In this document: piece by piece, positions 22,318 through 32,084 of the stretch
Position numbering within the stretch: position 1 is the first letter of the stretch
How the letters are laid out: each line of letters starts with the position of its first letter
NCBI GenBank assembly: GCA_016187935.1
Contig: JACPIU010000020.1
Location: 163,441-227,440, forward strand
Reading direction: 5' to 3'
Source: Bdellovibrio sp.
Lineage (GTDB): Bacteria > Bdellovibrionota > Bacteriovoracia > Bacteriovoracales > Bacteriovoracaceae
Length of the DNA stretch: 64,000 nt
Program-made: the position numbers and the translations under genes
The notes under the pieces: generated by a model
Database searches by the model: none
Told to the model about the DNA's origin: nothing
What the model saw: only the letters and a program-made list of their open reading frames with translations

Positions 22318-23503
22318 AAGCATAGAGACGATTTCTTGAGGATAAAACCAAAAGGTAATCCCCCTTAACTTCCAGTTCTCCAAAAATAGCAGAATAGCTA
22401 TGGCCGAACTGATGAGTTCTGAGGATCTGTTTTAAGTCCCGATCGACTAAATATATTTGTCCTTTCACATCGCTCACGACGAGATATCCCTTCCATATTT
22501 TTAAGGAACTCAAGGATGATTCACTAATCTTGATTTTCTGGATTTCCTTCCAAGATGAATCAAACTTCACAATCTGGCCATCAGTGGTTGGGACCAGTAT
22601 CACTCCATTCTCAGCAACAGGAACATGGGCCAGACCATATTCGAAAGTTCTTATTATTTGCCCGGCATTAGGATTAATGACATAAAGCAAACCGGATTTT
22701 GGACCGATCACCAATGTATCATTGACGACCAAAGCCTCGGCATCGATATCTACAAACTTAGAAGCGGTAGTCAGTTTTCGTTCCCAAATCACCGTTCCAT
22801 CATTTAAACCGAGGGCAACAATATTTCCATCGGCCATGCCAACAAAAACTCGTTTCCCATGGACAATCGGTTTGGAAACCCCTTGAAGAGTATTCAGATA
22901 AGGCACGGAACGTTGATAGGCCCATAAAATTTTACCTGTTCGGGCATCCACACAGACAATTTTGTGATTCCGAAGATGAAAAAGCGCCCTCCCATTATGA
23001 ATGGTCGCTTGAGATTCTATTGTGGCACCCAAATCCACTTCGTACTGTAACTCCCCTGTGGCCCAGGCCCGTGCAAAAACTCTTCCCTCGGTGGTTCCAT
23101 AAATTAAGAGATCGTCCATCACTTGTGGTGCACCATGAAAGGCCCCAATATCTTGAGTTCTCCAGACCACTCGTCCATTCTTCAACTCAAGAGCTTCCAT
23201 GCCGCCCGTATTCTTTCCCACAAAAACCATATCTTGATGGATTAGAGGCGAATTCAGAGCAATCGGTAAATTACCCGATTCATAGTTCGGATCTTGATTT
23301 TTAATCCATGCAATTTTAGCAAATGGATTGCTAATCAGCATTTTCTCACGGGGAGCAAAAGCCCCCTTGAGGCCGGCACAAGAGCAAAACAATATAAGGC
23401 ACAACCCGAGAACAGTATACGACCATCTAGGATACTCGGCCGTCATCATCATGATCATGGCCGACTCTCTTATTTGTTTTTTCTCGAAAAAACGGCGGTT
23501 CAT
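22283..23503 (-). CDS. bamB: BamB-like outer-membrane assembly lipoprotein (PQQ-type beta-propeller)
   Basis: 406 residues from ATG 23503, chosen because AGGAGG lies five bases upstream; the frame is open further back. After a lipoprotein signal (LILFCSCAG) the protein is a series of about 40-residue PQQ-like blades: 'GGMEALELKNGRVVWRTQDIG', 'RIVCVDARTGKILWAYQ'-type repeats and 'GNIVALGLNDGTVIWERKL'. This is the eight-bladed propeller of BamB, part of the BAM machine that inserts outer-membrane barrels. The gene lies 26 bp after the yfgM-like gene, the same order as yfgM-bamB-der in Escherichia coli, which supports the name. Confidence 0.87.
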   Translation of the reverse strand: MNRRFFEKKQIRESAMIMMMTAEYPRWSYTVLGLCLILFCSCAGLKGAFAPREKMLISNPFAKIAWIKNQDPNYESGNLPIALNSPLIHQDMVFVGKNTGGMEALELKNGRVVWRTQDIGAFHGAPQVMDDLLIYGTTEGRVFARAWATGELQYEVDLGATIESQATIHNGRALFHLRNHKIVCVDARTGKILWAYQRSVPYLNTLQGVSKPIVHGKRVFVGMADGNIVALGLNDGTVIWERKLTTASKFVDIDAEALVVNDTLVIGPKSGLLYVINPNAGQIIRTFEYGLAHVPVAENGVILVPTTDGQIVKFDSSWKEIQKIKISESSLSSLKIWKGYLVVSDVKGQIYLVDRDLKQILRTHQFGHSYSAIFGELEVKGDYLLVLSSRNRLYAFNWPGTGVLGL

Positions 23504-23529
23504 TTTTGCCTCCTGGCACTCCCAAGCAA

Positions 23530-24237
23530 TCATTTAATGCCCAGGAGATACAATCGTGCAACTTGCGCCAGCTCCGGATCATTGCCACTATCAATGACGT
23601 ACTGGAAACTCGCTTTGGCCTTATCCACATTTTTCACTTTGAGGTATAACCGTCCCAGATCAAGATAAACCCTTGCTTCATAAATCTTATAGGGTAAAGT
23701 TTGCAATTCTTCCAAAACACTCACCGCCGCTTGCATTTCACCTTGATCTTCATAGAGAACAGCAAGTCGTGCGAGCAGAAAATAACGTTGAAAAAAAGCA
23801 TCCCGAGGAATATTCAGCCTTAAGGCACTCAAAAGACTGATAGCTTCCGCTTTCATCGATTTCTTGGCCAATAAGTCCGCGGAGGAAATCAACACGGGCA
23901 CGGCACCGGTAAAATAAGTGATCTTTTTCTGCAGCTCACTTATACTTTTAAGAAAATCCTCCGGATTCATCTTACCGTCTTTGAAATTTTTCAGGCCATT
24001 TTGCTCAAACTGATAGACGGCAGTTGCATATTCGTTGTTCTTCTCCCCCTGATAGTGCAAATAGCTTCCCACGCCCACCAAAATGGCAACCAGGGTCACA
24101 ATTCCGATTATCAGCTGCATTTTGTACTTCGCAATCAAGCTTCCAAAGTCCGTTTGCGATAAAACATCGTTAATCGGGGTAGATTTAACCTGCGAAGTTG
24201 GGTTTGCAGCTGAATTGGTCATTGACCTTGTTGTCAT
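23530..24237 (-). CDS. yfgM: YfgM-like membrane-anchored TPR protein
   Basis: 235 residues, ATG with AAGGA upstream. A cytoplasmic N-terminal stretch (~35 residues) precedes one transmembrane helix (LIIGIVTLVAILVGVGSYLHY). The periplasmic part is made of TPR-like helices ('YEARVYLDLGRLYLKVKNVDKAKASFQYVIDSGND'), the TPR_21/YfgM architecture. YfgM is an ancillary SecYEG subunit that works with periplasmic chaperones. Linkage to bamB fits this family. It is separated from der by two plus-strand envelope genes. Confidence 0.8.
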   Translation of the reverse strand: MTTRSMTNSAANPTSQVKSTPINDVLSQTDFGSLIAKYKMQLIIGIVTLVAILVGVGSYLHYQGEKNNEYATAVYQFEQNGLKNFKDGKMNPEDFLKSISELQKKITYFTGAVPVLISSADLLAKKSMKAEAISLLSALRLNIPRDAFFQRYFLLARLAVLYEDQGEMQAAVSVLEELQTLPYKIYEARVYLDLGRLYLKVKNVDKAKASFQYVIDSGNDPELAQVARLYLLGIK

Positions 24238-24359
24238 AAATCATCCTTTTTCGTTAAGATGTACTAAGATAAACGAGAAAAACTTAAATGAGTTTAAAAA
24301 ATTCATCTAACACTTGTCAAAAAGACTAATTGTATCTCTTTAACAAAGGTTGGCCTCCA

Positions 24360-24905
24360 ATGATCATAAAGAAAACGACAAATACTAGCTTACAATGGCG
24401 AAGTTTTGCAATCATTAGCTCTTTGCTCTTGGGATCCTTTTTCGGATCCTTTTTCTTAGGCACTAGTTCGGTCAGTGAGGCCAGGGATACTGTAGGGAGA
24501 ATGGGAATCGGCACAAGTAATCAAGTGGCCACAGACTTACCGGCGCTATCCTTCAAGATATCAAATGACCCAACTTTTGCGATCGGTGGCCTGCTCGGGA
24601 TTTCCACCAGTGACACGGGAGGAGGGCATGCCGCGGGTCTCAAAATTTACAAGATCATTTATGATGAACCACAGCTACAATTTTACGCCTCGGGGATGGG
24701 TGCGCTTTTGAAACGGAAGGCACCACCCAACAATGGCAGCGGCTTCCAACTTGATTTCACACTTGGTTCAGAATTCACCTTTCAAGGCCTAGAAAGTCTT
24801 GGTTTTAGCTTTGAGTTTGGCGTGAGTATGAATAAAATGGAGGAAGTGGTGATTGAAACAGTTGGATATCATTTTGTGACTGCGGCCATCCACTTTTACC
24901 TCTAG
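24360..24905 (+). CDS. Small envelope protein, possible outer-membrane barrel
   Basis: 181 residues from ATG 24360 (MIIKKTTN). A signal-like hydrophobic segment at about 16-35 (IISSLLLGSFFGSFFLG) precedes a cleavage-like SEARD. The rest shows alternating Gly/aromatic strands and ends ...TAAIHFYL, like a small beta-barrel. No family is recognised. The next gene starts 15 bp downstream and also looks like an outer-membrane protein, so they form a two-gene unit inserted between yfgM and der on the opposite strand. Confidence 0.65.
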   Translation: MIIKKTTNTSLQWRSFAIISSLLLGSFFGSFFLGTSSVSEARDTVGRMGIGTSNQVATDLPALSFKISNDPTFAIGGLLGISTSDTGGGHAAGLKIYKIIYDEPQLQFYASGMGALLKRKAPPNNGSGFQLDFTLGSEFTFQGLESLGFSFEFGVSMNKMEEVVIETVGYHFVTAAIHFYL

Positions 24906-24920
24906 GCCACGGAAATTTAC

Positions 24921-25727
24921 ATGAGAAAACAGAAGTATTTTTCCCGGGACTTTCTTTACCAATTCCTTCTACTGGGTTTTCTGCTTATCCACTGCCCACT
25001 CGGACACACCCAATCGGGAGGGCTGACCAATGATATTCAAGATGACGATTTGGATGGTGGCAGTGATATCTTTAGCGATTTTAATGAAGATATCCTGGGT
25101 GCCCATATGGCCGAGGATGAACGTTTTTATCGTTATGGCCGTTTTTTTTCTTTTGCCCTTGCGCTAGGGCTTACATCATTTGATGGCAACCGCGGTGCCG
25201 CTTATGAAAACGATCCTCCCTCGTATGGAATGGGTGTTTATTGGTTTAATGACTTCCAAACTTCTTTTGGTCTGGGCCTTGAATATAGCAAACATTCTAT
25301 GTTTATCGGAGAACCGGTCAACAACTTCAGAAACAATGCCGTCGGTTTTATCACCATCAGTGCCCTGCGGGTTTTTATGGCCTACCGTTACTACCTGGAT
25401 ACGGCAAATCTTGGAACCGCCATTACCTACTCCAATCCCTATTTTGCAGGTCGAATTGAATATTGGTACTTGACTAATAAATATCAAGATCAAAGTGAGC
25501 TCCCAGATGATTCAGGTGGGGGTTTGGGGTTTGCGGCCGGGTTTGGCCTGGAATTCCCTATCAAACTGCGAGAATCCTACATTGGGGTTGAGTTGTTGTA
25601 TCACACAGTCAATTTCTACGATAAATATACTCAGAAATTTGCCCCGATTAACGAGGGAGGATATGGCTACGAAGATTTAACCGGAAATGCCTATTCCACC
25701 ATGATCAGCTATGTCATGAGCTGGTAG
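24921..25727 (+). CDS. Probable outer-membrane beta-barrel protein
   Basis: 268 residues. A signal peptide (FLYQFLLLGFLLIHCPLGHTQS) is followed by an acidic segment (DIQDDDLDGGSDIFSDFNED), then strand-rich sequence with many Tyr/Phe/Gly (FGLGLEYSKHS, AGRIEYWYL, GLGFAAGFGLEFPI) and a C-terminal strand ending in Trp (ISYVMSW), the aromatic end recognised by BamA. It resembles small barrels of deltaproteobacteria and Bdellovibrionota, but I cannot name the family. It is convergent with der, with 178 bp between the stops. Confidence 0.7.
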   Translation: MRKQKYFSRDFLYQFLLLGFLLIHCPLGHTQSGGLTNDIQDDDLDGGSDIFSDFNEDILGAHMAEDERFYRYGRFFSFALALGLTSFDGNRGAAYENDPPSYGMGVYWFNDFQTSFGLGLEYSKHSMFIGEPVNNFRNNAVGFITISALRVFMAYRYYLDTANLGTAITYSNPYFAGRIEYWYLTNKYQDQSELPDDSGGGLGFAAGFGLEFPIKLRESYIGVELLYHTVNFYDKYTQKFAPINEGGYGYEDLTGNAYSTMISYVMSW

Positions 25728-25905
25728 TAACGCGCCTTTGATGGGAAACTTCCCATGGCCAATTTGATTACTCTACCCACCAACTGAGACTCTGATTTTC
25801 CTCCGTGGGCCGAAAGCCAACTGATTCAAAAATTCCCGCCACGTGATATTTTCCCCTCAAAACCAGCAAACATCAAATCAGTTTGTCTTGAAAGTGATGT
25901 GATCT

Positions 25906-27702
25906 TCATGGACTAACTGTATGCCCACTCTCCTTAGAGGGAGTGACCTCGCGCAATCTCTTAGAGAGATCGGTGCTGGAGCGGAAAAGCAAATGAACAG
26001 GTGTATTTCTTATCCGAAACATTTCGCGCAAGCCATTTTTCAAATAACGTTTATATTGCTCAGAAATTCCTCTCGAACGATTGACAAAAAGCAGGATCGT
26101 AGGTGGATTCCCCTTCACCATCGTGGCATATTTTATTTTAAGTTCGGCCTTCCCTTTTAAATGAGCGGGATGCTTATCACACAATTCCAAAAACGCCCGA
26201 TTCAATTCACCCGTAGGAATTTTAACTTTGCGGCTTAGAAATGTTCTCACCAAAGACTGCCGCAAACGGCCAAGACCGCGCTTATGGATTGCGGTCAGTG
26301 GAATCACATCGCAATAACTAATCCACGGGATGGTACATGTCAGTGTTTCCAAATACTCGCGTCTCTCCTTGGCTCCTCGATATTTTTTTAGCACGAGATC
26401 AAATTTATTAAGACCTAGAATAACTGATTTTCCTTTTTCCAAGGACAGTGCTATCAAATGACGGTCCTGATGGGAAAGACCCTTGGATGTATCGATCAGA
26501 TAAATCACGATATCACATTCGGTAATGCAGCGAAGAGCGCGAAAGACACTCTGTTCCTCTATTTCCTCATCAATATTAGCTTTTTGCCGAATCCCGGCGG
26601 TATCCACGAGATGAACTGAACGCCAATAATTCTGCTCGGTCACTTCCTCACTCTCAAGCGTGCTGGATTCATCCAAAATAGGTTCATCAAAAAGAGTTTT
26701 ATATATTTCTTGGGCACGAGCAGGAGATACTTCGGGACTCTCCTCCTCACAATCCTCGTCTCCACTGTCTTCAATTAATTCCCCTGGCGTTTCAAGCGTG
26801 CCTCCTTCCTCAAACTCTTCCATTTTTCTGTACATATCAGGATTATTTTGGCGAAACATCTCGTACTCTTGGAAAAGAAGATTCATGCCATAATTTTGCT
26901 TACTCTCCTCAATTAAGGCCGCCTTCTCTCCAAAAAATAAATCAAAGTAGGCCTCAATCGGATCGACCGTCGTTCCTGCAATATCGCTTACCAAGGCCCT
27001 CTTCATGCCCACAAGAGCATTGAGTAAGGTCGATTTTCCGGCATTCGGCAACCCCACAATAGCGACTCGACCAACCACTTGTTCTCGAGGCGTAATCCCT
27101 TTTCCGAGTTCGTTCGATTGATCGCGCCCCTCAAAAAACTTTAATCCCTGGCGCTGGAGTTCTTCACGTAAATGCTGGAGCCCGCGTCCATGGGATGCGG
27201 ATATTTTAAACAAACACTCTTCATCAATTCCCAATTTGTAAAAGTCATAAATGCTGGTCTCTAAATTATCGTGATCATATTTATTGACCACAAGCCAGAA
27301 TGGTTTTTGTTGTTCTCTCAAATAACGTACAATCATCTCATCGTAAGGCAACAGACCCTCACGGACATCCACCACCAGCAAAACCAGATCCGATTCCCGA
27401 ATGGCCTCTTCCCCTTGCTCCACCATGGCCTTAAAAAAGACTTGGGCCTTGTCAGTGTGATCAACACTCTCACACTTCATGGCGGGATAAAAACCTCCGG
27501 TATCGACCAAAATACAGTCTATCTGGGGGGCACCGCCCAACTCATCCAAAGACAAAAAGTCATAATGGCGATCACGAGTTACGCCTGGCATATCGTAGGT
27601 AATGGCCTTCTGACCTTTCCCTACGAGACAATTAAAAATTGAACTCTTGCCGACATTCGGCCGGCCAATTAATGAAACGACATAAGCTCGATTGGTATTC
27701 AT
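25906..27702 (-). CDS. der: Der (EngA) ribosome-assembly GTPase with a large acidic insertion
   Basis: 598 residues, against about 440-490 usual. It has two tandem GTPase domains and a C-terminal KH-like domain, and acts in 50S ribosome maturation. Domain 1 has GRPNVGKS (13-20), DTGG (67-70) and NKYD (140-143). Domain 2 has GLPNAGKS (217-224), GTT (243-245), DTAGI (367-371) and NKFD. About 105 extra residues (roughly 255-360) lie between the G2 threonine and the G3 motif. They are rich in Glu/Asp, with an [14 protein letters not shown] core. The start overlaps the era stop as ATGA, so the two are translationally coupled. Confidence 0.96.
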   Translation of the reverse strand: MNTNRAYVVSLIGRPNVGKSSIFNCLVGKGQKAITYDMPGVTRDRHYDFLSLDELGGAPQIDCILVDTGGFYPAMKCESVDHTDKAQVFFKAMVEQGEEAIRESDLVLLVVDVREGLLPYDEMIVRYLREQQKPFWLVVNKYDHDNLETSIYDFYKLGIDEECLFKISASHGRGLQHLREELQRQGLKFFEGRDQSNELGKGITPREQVVGRVAIVGLPNAGKSTLLNALVGMKRALVSDIAGTTVDPIEAYFDLFFGEKAALIEESKQNYGMNLLFQEYEMFRQNNPDMYRKMEEFEEGGTLETPGELIEDSGDEDCEEESPEVSPARAQEIYKTLFDEPILDESSTLESEEVTEQNYWRSVHLVDTAGIRQKANIDEEIEEQSVFRALRCITECDIVIYLIDTSKGLSHQDRHLIALSLEKGKSVILGLNKFDLVLKKYRGAKERREYLETLTCTIPWISYCDVIPLTAIHKRGLGRLRQSLVRTFLSRKVKIPTGELNRAFLELCDKHPAHLKGKAELKIKYATMVKGNPPTILLFVNRSRGISEQYKRYLKNGLREMFRIRNTPVHLLFRSSTDLSKRLREVTPSKESGHTVSP

Positions 27703-28703
27703 GGTCGGACCTCACTGCTGGAACTGGCCTGTCTCCACACACGGGCACTGTCTTGAGCACGCGGCAAACCAATCTCTTCTAGGATAAAGTTATTTTTAAA
27801 CCATTTCGGCGTTACTTTGACATGCAGGTTTAAATGCACCTGCCCTCCCACCATGGCCTCAATCTTTTGGCGCGCGCGCGTGCCGATCATTTTTATCATG
27901 CTTCCGCCGGAACCAATGACAATGGCACGTTGGCTGGGACGATTAACATGAATCGAGGCCGAAATCATGCTCGACATTTTACTTTTCCTGCCATCGTCGT
28001 CCCTTCCGCGCAAGTCTTTATATTCATCTATGGTCACCGCCACTTCATACGGCAATTCCTCTTTCAGCAGTTGAAAGGCCTGCTCACGAATAAATTCCGT
28101 GACAAAAAAACGTTCACTCTTATTCGAAATCTCCCCCTCCTCGTATCGATGGGGGGCATTGGGGGCCTCATCACAAATAGCTCCCACGACCTCATTGACA
28201 TTGGTGCCATCGCTGGCACTGATATAGAAAAAGCGTTCAAGTGTTGGGATGATTGTCTTGGCCTTTTCAAACACCATGGTCAAAGGTAATTCACTGGCCC
28301 TGGGAAGCAGATCGGACTTCGTAAATACCAACCAGGTTCTCCCCAACTCACCCATAAATAAATCGGCAAACTCGGTAATTTGTTTTAACACTTCACCGGT
28401 TAAATCGATCAAGAGTAAATTTAAATCGACACTCTCGGCCCCATCACGGGCCTGTTGATTCATCCGTTTGTTAATTTCGAGACCGGAACGATGCAACCCC
28501 GGTGTATCCACAAAAATAATCTCGGTTCGATCGACATTAACCACACAATGAAATTGGTTGCGTGTGGTCTGCGGTCGGTCCGAGACGATACTTAAATCCG
28601 TTCCCATTAAAGAATTAATAAGAGTACTCTTGCCAACATTCGGAGCGCCGACAACGGCGACGGTAATCGATTTATTTTTTGGATGCTGATGCTCAAATAA
28701 CAT
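27699..28703 (-). CDS. era: Era GTPase
   Basis: 334 residues, slightly longer than the usual ~300. It binds the 3' end of 16S rRNA and helps 30S maturation. Motifs are GAPNVGKS (19-26), DTPGLH, TKSD and SASDGTNV, followed by the KH domain with [20 protein letters not shown] short extra stretch ([16 protein letters not shown]) sits between the domains, and the C-terminus continues beyond the usual end. AGAGGGA precedes the ATG. Gene order rnc-era-der on one strand suggests a ribosome-maturation operon. Confidence 0.96.
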   Translation of the reverse strand: MLFEHQHPKNKSITVAVVGAPNVGKSTLINSLMGTDLSIVSDRPQTTRNQFHCVVNVDRTEIIFVDTPGLHRSGLEINKRMNQQARDGAESVDLNLLLIDLTGEVLKQITEFADLFMGELGRTWLVFTKSDLLPRASELPLTMVFEKAKTIIPTLERFFYISASDGTNVNEVVGAICDEAPNAPHRYEEGEISNKSERFFVTEFIREQAFQLLKEELPYEVAVTIDEYKDLRGRDDDGRKSKMSSMISASIHVNRPSQRAIVIGSGGSMIKMIGTRARQKIEAMVGGQVHLNLHVKVTPKWFKNNFILEEIGLPRAQDSARVWRQASSSSEVRP

Positions 28704-28721
28704 AAGATTCCCTCTTTTATT

Positions 28722-29528
28722 TTATTCCGTTTTCGGTTCCGTAAATAATGTTAACAATGCTTGTCGAGCGGCATTTTGTTCAGCTTCTTTTTTGCTCGGC
28801 CCTTGTCCTTGCCCCACTACTTCACCATTGATAATTAAGTCACATACCTGAATGTCATCGCTCATGCGGCAATCATAAACCGGTAGCATTTTGTAGGTGG
28901 TGAGGCATTTCTCCTGTAATCGTGATTTCGGATCAAACTCACTAAAAGTCGCCATGTCTAAATAATCTTTCTGATAGGTCGATGAATATGTCTCGGTAAA
29001 TTTTTCAAAAACCATCTTAGCGATAGTTAGACCGGCATCAAGAAAGGCGGCGCCTAAAATTGCTTCCACGCCATCGGCCACGGCCCTCACCATTCCCGGC
29101 TTCGGATTGTTGCTGGTTTCCAGTTGAGCAAAAGTCCCCTTTCCAAAAATCAGAAAATCCTCTAACTGCATCCCCTGGCCGAGTTTACTAACCATGGTCT
29201 GTCCGGCCAGGTGAGCACGCATCTTGGACAACTCACCTTCAGAACTGCTGGGCGACTCCAAAAAAAGTTTTTCCGCCAAAAGGATACTTAAGACACTGTC
29301 ACCTAAGAATTCCAAACGCTGGTAATTAACTTTTTGAAAAACCGCCGCCTCATTACCGAGGGAGGGATGAATCAAAGCTTCCATGAGAAGAGATTTACGG
29401 CCAAAGGAGTGGCCAATTTTTTCTTCTAAACTCGTGATTTGAGAGGAGGATAGAACAAGTTTCACGGCATCATCAAAGCATGTGCCATTACTAAAATGTG
29501 AATGGAAAAAGTCATGCAGTTTCTGCAT
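28722..29528 (-). CDS. rnc: Ribonuclease III
   Basis: 268 residues from ATG 29528 (a GTG at 29540 in frame is the alternative). It cleaves double-stranded RNA, notably the rRNA precursor. The RNase III signature YQRLEFLGDSVLSILLAE carries the metal-binding Glu/Asp, and a second acidic site lies in VADGVEAILGAAFLD. A C-terminal double-stranded RNA-binding domain (about 190-265) ends with GPSKKEAEQNAARQALLTL. It begins the minus-strand rnc-era-der run, 18 bp before era. Confidence 0.95.
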   Translation of the reverse strand: MQKLHDFFHSHFSNGTCFDDAVKLVLSSSQITSLEEKIGHSFGRKSLLMEALIHPSLGNEAAVFQKVNYQRLEFLGDSVLSILLAEKLFLESPSSSEGELSKMRAHLAGQTMVSKLGQGMQLEDFLIFGKGTFAQLETSNNPKPGMVRAVADGVEAILGAAFLDAGLTIAKMVFEKFTETYSSTYQKDYLDMATFSEFDPKSRLQEKCLTTYKMLPVYDCRMSDDIQVCDLIINGEVVGQGQGPSKKEAEQNAARQALLTLFTEPKTE

Positions 29529-29540
29529 TTTAATTTCCAC

Positions 29541-29560
29541 GCCCCTGTCGAAGAAGGGGC
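29541..29560 (-). promoter_or_regulatory. Hairpin in the rnc leader
   Basis: GCCCCT and AGGGGC arms with an 8-nt loop lie just upstream of the rnc start. RNase III of enterobacteria controls its own mRNA by cutting a leader stem. This stem is short, so the role is only suggested. Confidence 0.3.
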
Positions 29561-29791
29561 ATTAAAGGTCGTCTACTGGTTGTCCAACTATTATTCAGTT
29601 TTCACGCACCATATCATCGACTTTTTGAAATAGCAACAGCACTTTTTCCCATTTTTCGCCCCATTTTCTTGGCCATTTTCCAAGACGAGACGATTGTTAA
29701 AACAATCAAGCAAGGGTAATCTTTCCTGATATTTACTAATCCGAAAGGTTGAAAATCATCCGAATAATTTAGTCACCAAGTGGTTTAACAT

Positions 29792-30835
29792 ATGACCGGT
29801 CCAAATACAGATCACATTAAAATTATTGATGGGGAAACTTCTTCAAACTTGCCCCAATCTGGTCAACATCGAGGCATCAATGCCCTCAATTTTAATCAAT
29901 TTAAAGAAGAATTTCTGAATGAACTTGGGCGTAAAGATCGCAGTAAAAATACGCTCAAAAATTACCGTACCGATTTGGATTGCTTCAGCGAGTATTTGGA
30001 AAATCAATGCGGCCATTTTGGCCTCTTAGGTTTTGACCTGGATGCGGTTTTAGAATACGGGAAATTTCTGCAAAAAAAATATACCTCAGATAATTCTCGC
30101 CGCCGTCGCGTTCAAACGCTGAGAATTTTCTTTGATTCGCTCGTATCCAAGGGACTTTTTCCCGATAATCCGGTACGGAAAATTCCCACCTCGCCGAAAT
30201 TTCTTGATATTCCCAGACCGGCATCTTTCAGTGAAATTAAAACGCTCTGGCATTGTCTCATGGAAGAAGCTTCCGACCCGAATCCCATGTCGGCACTCAT
30301 GGCAAAGCGTAATCAAGTCATTTTTCTGCTCATTTACGGTGCCGGCCTCAAAGTGAGCGACCTATCAGAAATGAATCGAGAGGATTTAATTCTTACAGGA
30401 AATGATATTCGCGTTTTGGTAAGACCTTGGAGGCGCGATCCCTATTCAGTTCCTCTCCCAATAAATTTTAAATCCATTTATGAAAGTTATCTCCAGGCGC
30501 TGGCACCAATGAAAGTGCTTTCTCAAGTTGAGTTTCCTTCCTTACTCTTCAATGCCAATCCCTACAAAATTTTGCGTGGTGGTCTTTCGCCCCGCGGGCT
30601 GGAAATTGTCATGGAGGAATATCGTTCACGACTTCTTATTCAGATGACCCCAAAATCCTTGCGCCAGGCCACTGTCATGAAATGGATAAATCAGGGGCAC
30701 GCCGATTCTCTCATCAAAGAATGGTTGGGTGTGGCACCTTCTTATGATCTAGCTCAATATAAAATGCGCGCCTCTCAGTTCTGTTACGATGACAATACTT
30801 TATTTGACATTTATTCAGAGTACGTTTCACAATGA
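29792..30835 (+). CDS. Tyrosine-recombinase (Xer-like) family protein with degraded active site
   Basis: 347 residues. An N-terminal SAM-like core-binding domain (about 35-130: SKNTLKNYRTDLDCFSEYL) precedes a catalytic-type domain (about 145-340). Aligned by eye with XerC/D, the first Arg (GLRxSE) is Lys187 (GLKVSD) and the HxLRH box is K-S-L-R-Q (288-292). The LGH box is LGVA, losing its His. The nucleophile position keeps Tyr323. Only Arg291 and Tyr323 of the classical set remain, so it is probably inactive in strand exchange or has changed role. It lies opposite rnc and four bases before the phospholipase D-type gene. Confidence 0.82.
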   Translation: MTGPNTDHIKIIDGETSSNLPQSGQHRGINALNFNQFKEEFLNELGRKDRSKNTLKNYRTDLDCFSEYLENQCGHFGLLGFDLDAVLEYGKFLQKKYTSDNSRRRRVQTLRIFFDSLVSKGLFPDNPVRKIPTSPKFLDIPRPASFSEIKTLWHCLMEEASDPNPMSALMAKRNQVIFLLIYGAGLKVSDLSEMNREDLILTGNDIRVLVRPWRRDPYSVPLPINFKSIYESYLQALAPMKVLSQVEFPSLLFNANPYKILRGGLSPRGLEIVMEEYRSRLLIQMTPKSLRQATVMKWINQGHADSLIKEWLGVAPSYDLAQYKMRASQFCYDDNTLFDIYSEYVSQ

Positions 30836-30839
30836 CTGA

Positions 30840-32072
30840 ATGACCAACCCTCCGTCGTTCGCAGAGCGAATCCAAACCTATTTGACAAAAAAAGACATCC
30901 GCGGATTCCCCTATGACGGACAATATTTAGAAGCCGAGTCAATCGAACTTCTGGTGACCGATGCCACGTTACTCGCGAAAATTCTATCTCTCATTGAAAA
31001 TGCCAAAGTCTCGATTCTCATTCATATCTATAGTTTGAAAGAGGATCATGTTGGAAATCAAATTATCCAAGCGCTGGCACGCCAGGCCCAAAATGGTATC
31101 TCTGTTAAGTTGATGACCGATGCTGTTGGAACAAATTTATTGTCCGCCGAAATGATTACCTTTTGTGTTGAAAGCGGGATACATTGGATGCAATTTAATC
31201 CTCCCTTTGAGAGTTCTTTCATCGCGGCCGGGCGCCGGGCCCATCACAAAGTGTTTCTTTTTGATCACACCAAACTCATGATTGCAGGTTTTAACTTAGG
31301 GAATACCTATCTAGGAACACCCAACATTCTTGGACCCAATGGCCATCAATGGCATGATTATGGAATCTACCTGGAGTCTCGTCAGCTTAACGAAGTTGAA
31401 GCTGCCATTATGGAACTCTATCGTTCAAACATGATCAAACCTCTTTATAATTCCGCCCCCCCTTTTCTAAAACCCAAAACTGCTTTTCGTGTACTTTTTC
31501 AAGATGGTCAAAGTGGTTTGCGTGATATTTCAAGACGTATCACCCATGCGCTTAAACATACCACGGAAGAAATTTTAATCGCAGGCGCCTACTTTTTTCC
31601 CGATCAATACTTCCTGTACCTCCTCATAAGAGCAAGAAAACGTGGGGTAAAAGTTTCTATCATCGTCAGCGAGCAAAGTGATGTGCGATGGGTTAAGTGG
31701 GCCTCATTCCATTTTATAAAAAAACTGTTAAAAAATGGATGTGAGGTGTATGCCATTCACAACAATATCTTGCATGCCAAGGCCCTCATGATTGATCAAA
31801 AATGGCTCACTCTAGGTTCCTACAATTTTCATTTCACTTCGCAATTTTTTAATGTCGAGGCAAACGTTGAAACAACGGCTGAGACTGTTTTACAGAGTTT
31901 CCGTCAGAATTTTTTTGATACCATTATTAATAAATCCACCCCTATGGATTTGGAATCTCTTCATCGACAGGAAAATCCCTTTTCAAAAATCAGAAATTTT
32001 TTGTCTTACCAATTGAGCTTGATTCTGCATACTTTTTACTTGGCACACTCAAAGATAAATTCACAAGAATAA
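30840..32072 (+). CDS. Phospholipase D superfamily protein, cardiolipin-synthase-like
   Basis: 410 residues with two HKD motifs: H135-x-K137-x4-D142 (HHKVFLFD) and a second HAKALMID near 309-316, followed by GSYNFHFTSQFFNVEANV. These are hallmarks of bacterial cardiolipin synthases and related phosphatidyl-transferases. The N-terminal membrane helices of ClsA are absent, and there is no signal peptide, so it is closer to ClsB-type proteins. It probably transfers phosphatidyl groups at the inner membrane. It starts four bases after the recombinase-like gene, so they are probably cotranscribed. The pairing is unexplained. Confidence 0.85.
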   Translation: MTNPPSFAERIQTYLTKKDIRGFPYDGQYLEAESIELLVTDATLLAKILSLIENAKVSILIHIYSLKEDHVGNQIIQALARQAQNGISVKLMTDAVGTNLLSAEMITFCVESGIHWMQFNPPFESSFIAAGRRAHHKVFLFDHTKLMIAGFNLGNTYLGTPNILGPNGHQWHDYGIYLESRQLNEVEAAIMELYRSNMIKPLYNSAPPFLKPKTAFRVLFQDGQSGLRDISRRITHALKHTTEEILIAGAYFFPDQYFLYLLIRARKRGVKVSIIVSEQSDVRWVKWASFHFIKKLLKNGCEVYAIHNNILHAKALMIDQKWLTLGSYNFHFTSQFFNVEANVETTAETVLQSFRQNFFDTIINKSTPMDLESLHRQENPFSKIRNFLSYQLSLILHTFYLAHSKINSQE

Positions 32073-32084
32073 GGCTACCCAAAT

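Noticed and set aside
25741..25756. ATGGGAA...TTCCCAT hairpin between convergent genes as a two-way terminator
   Set aside because: The stem is short and not GC-rich, and no T-run follows on either strand.
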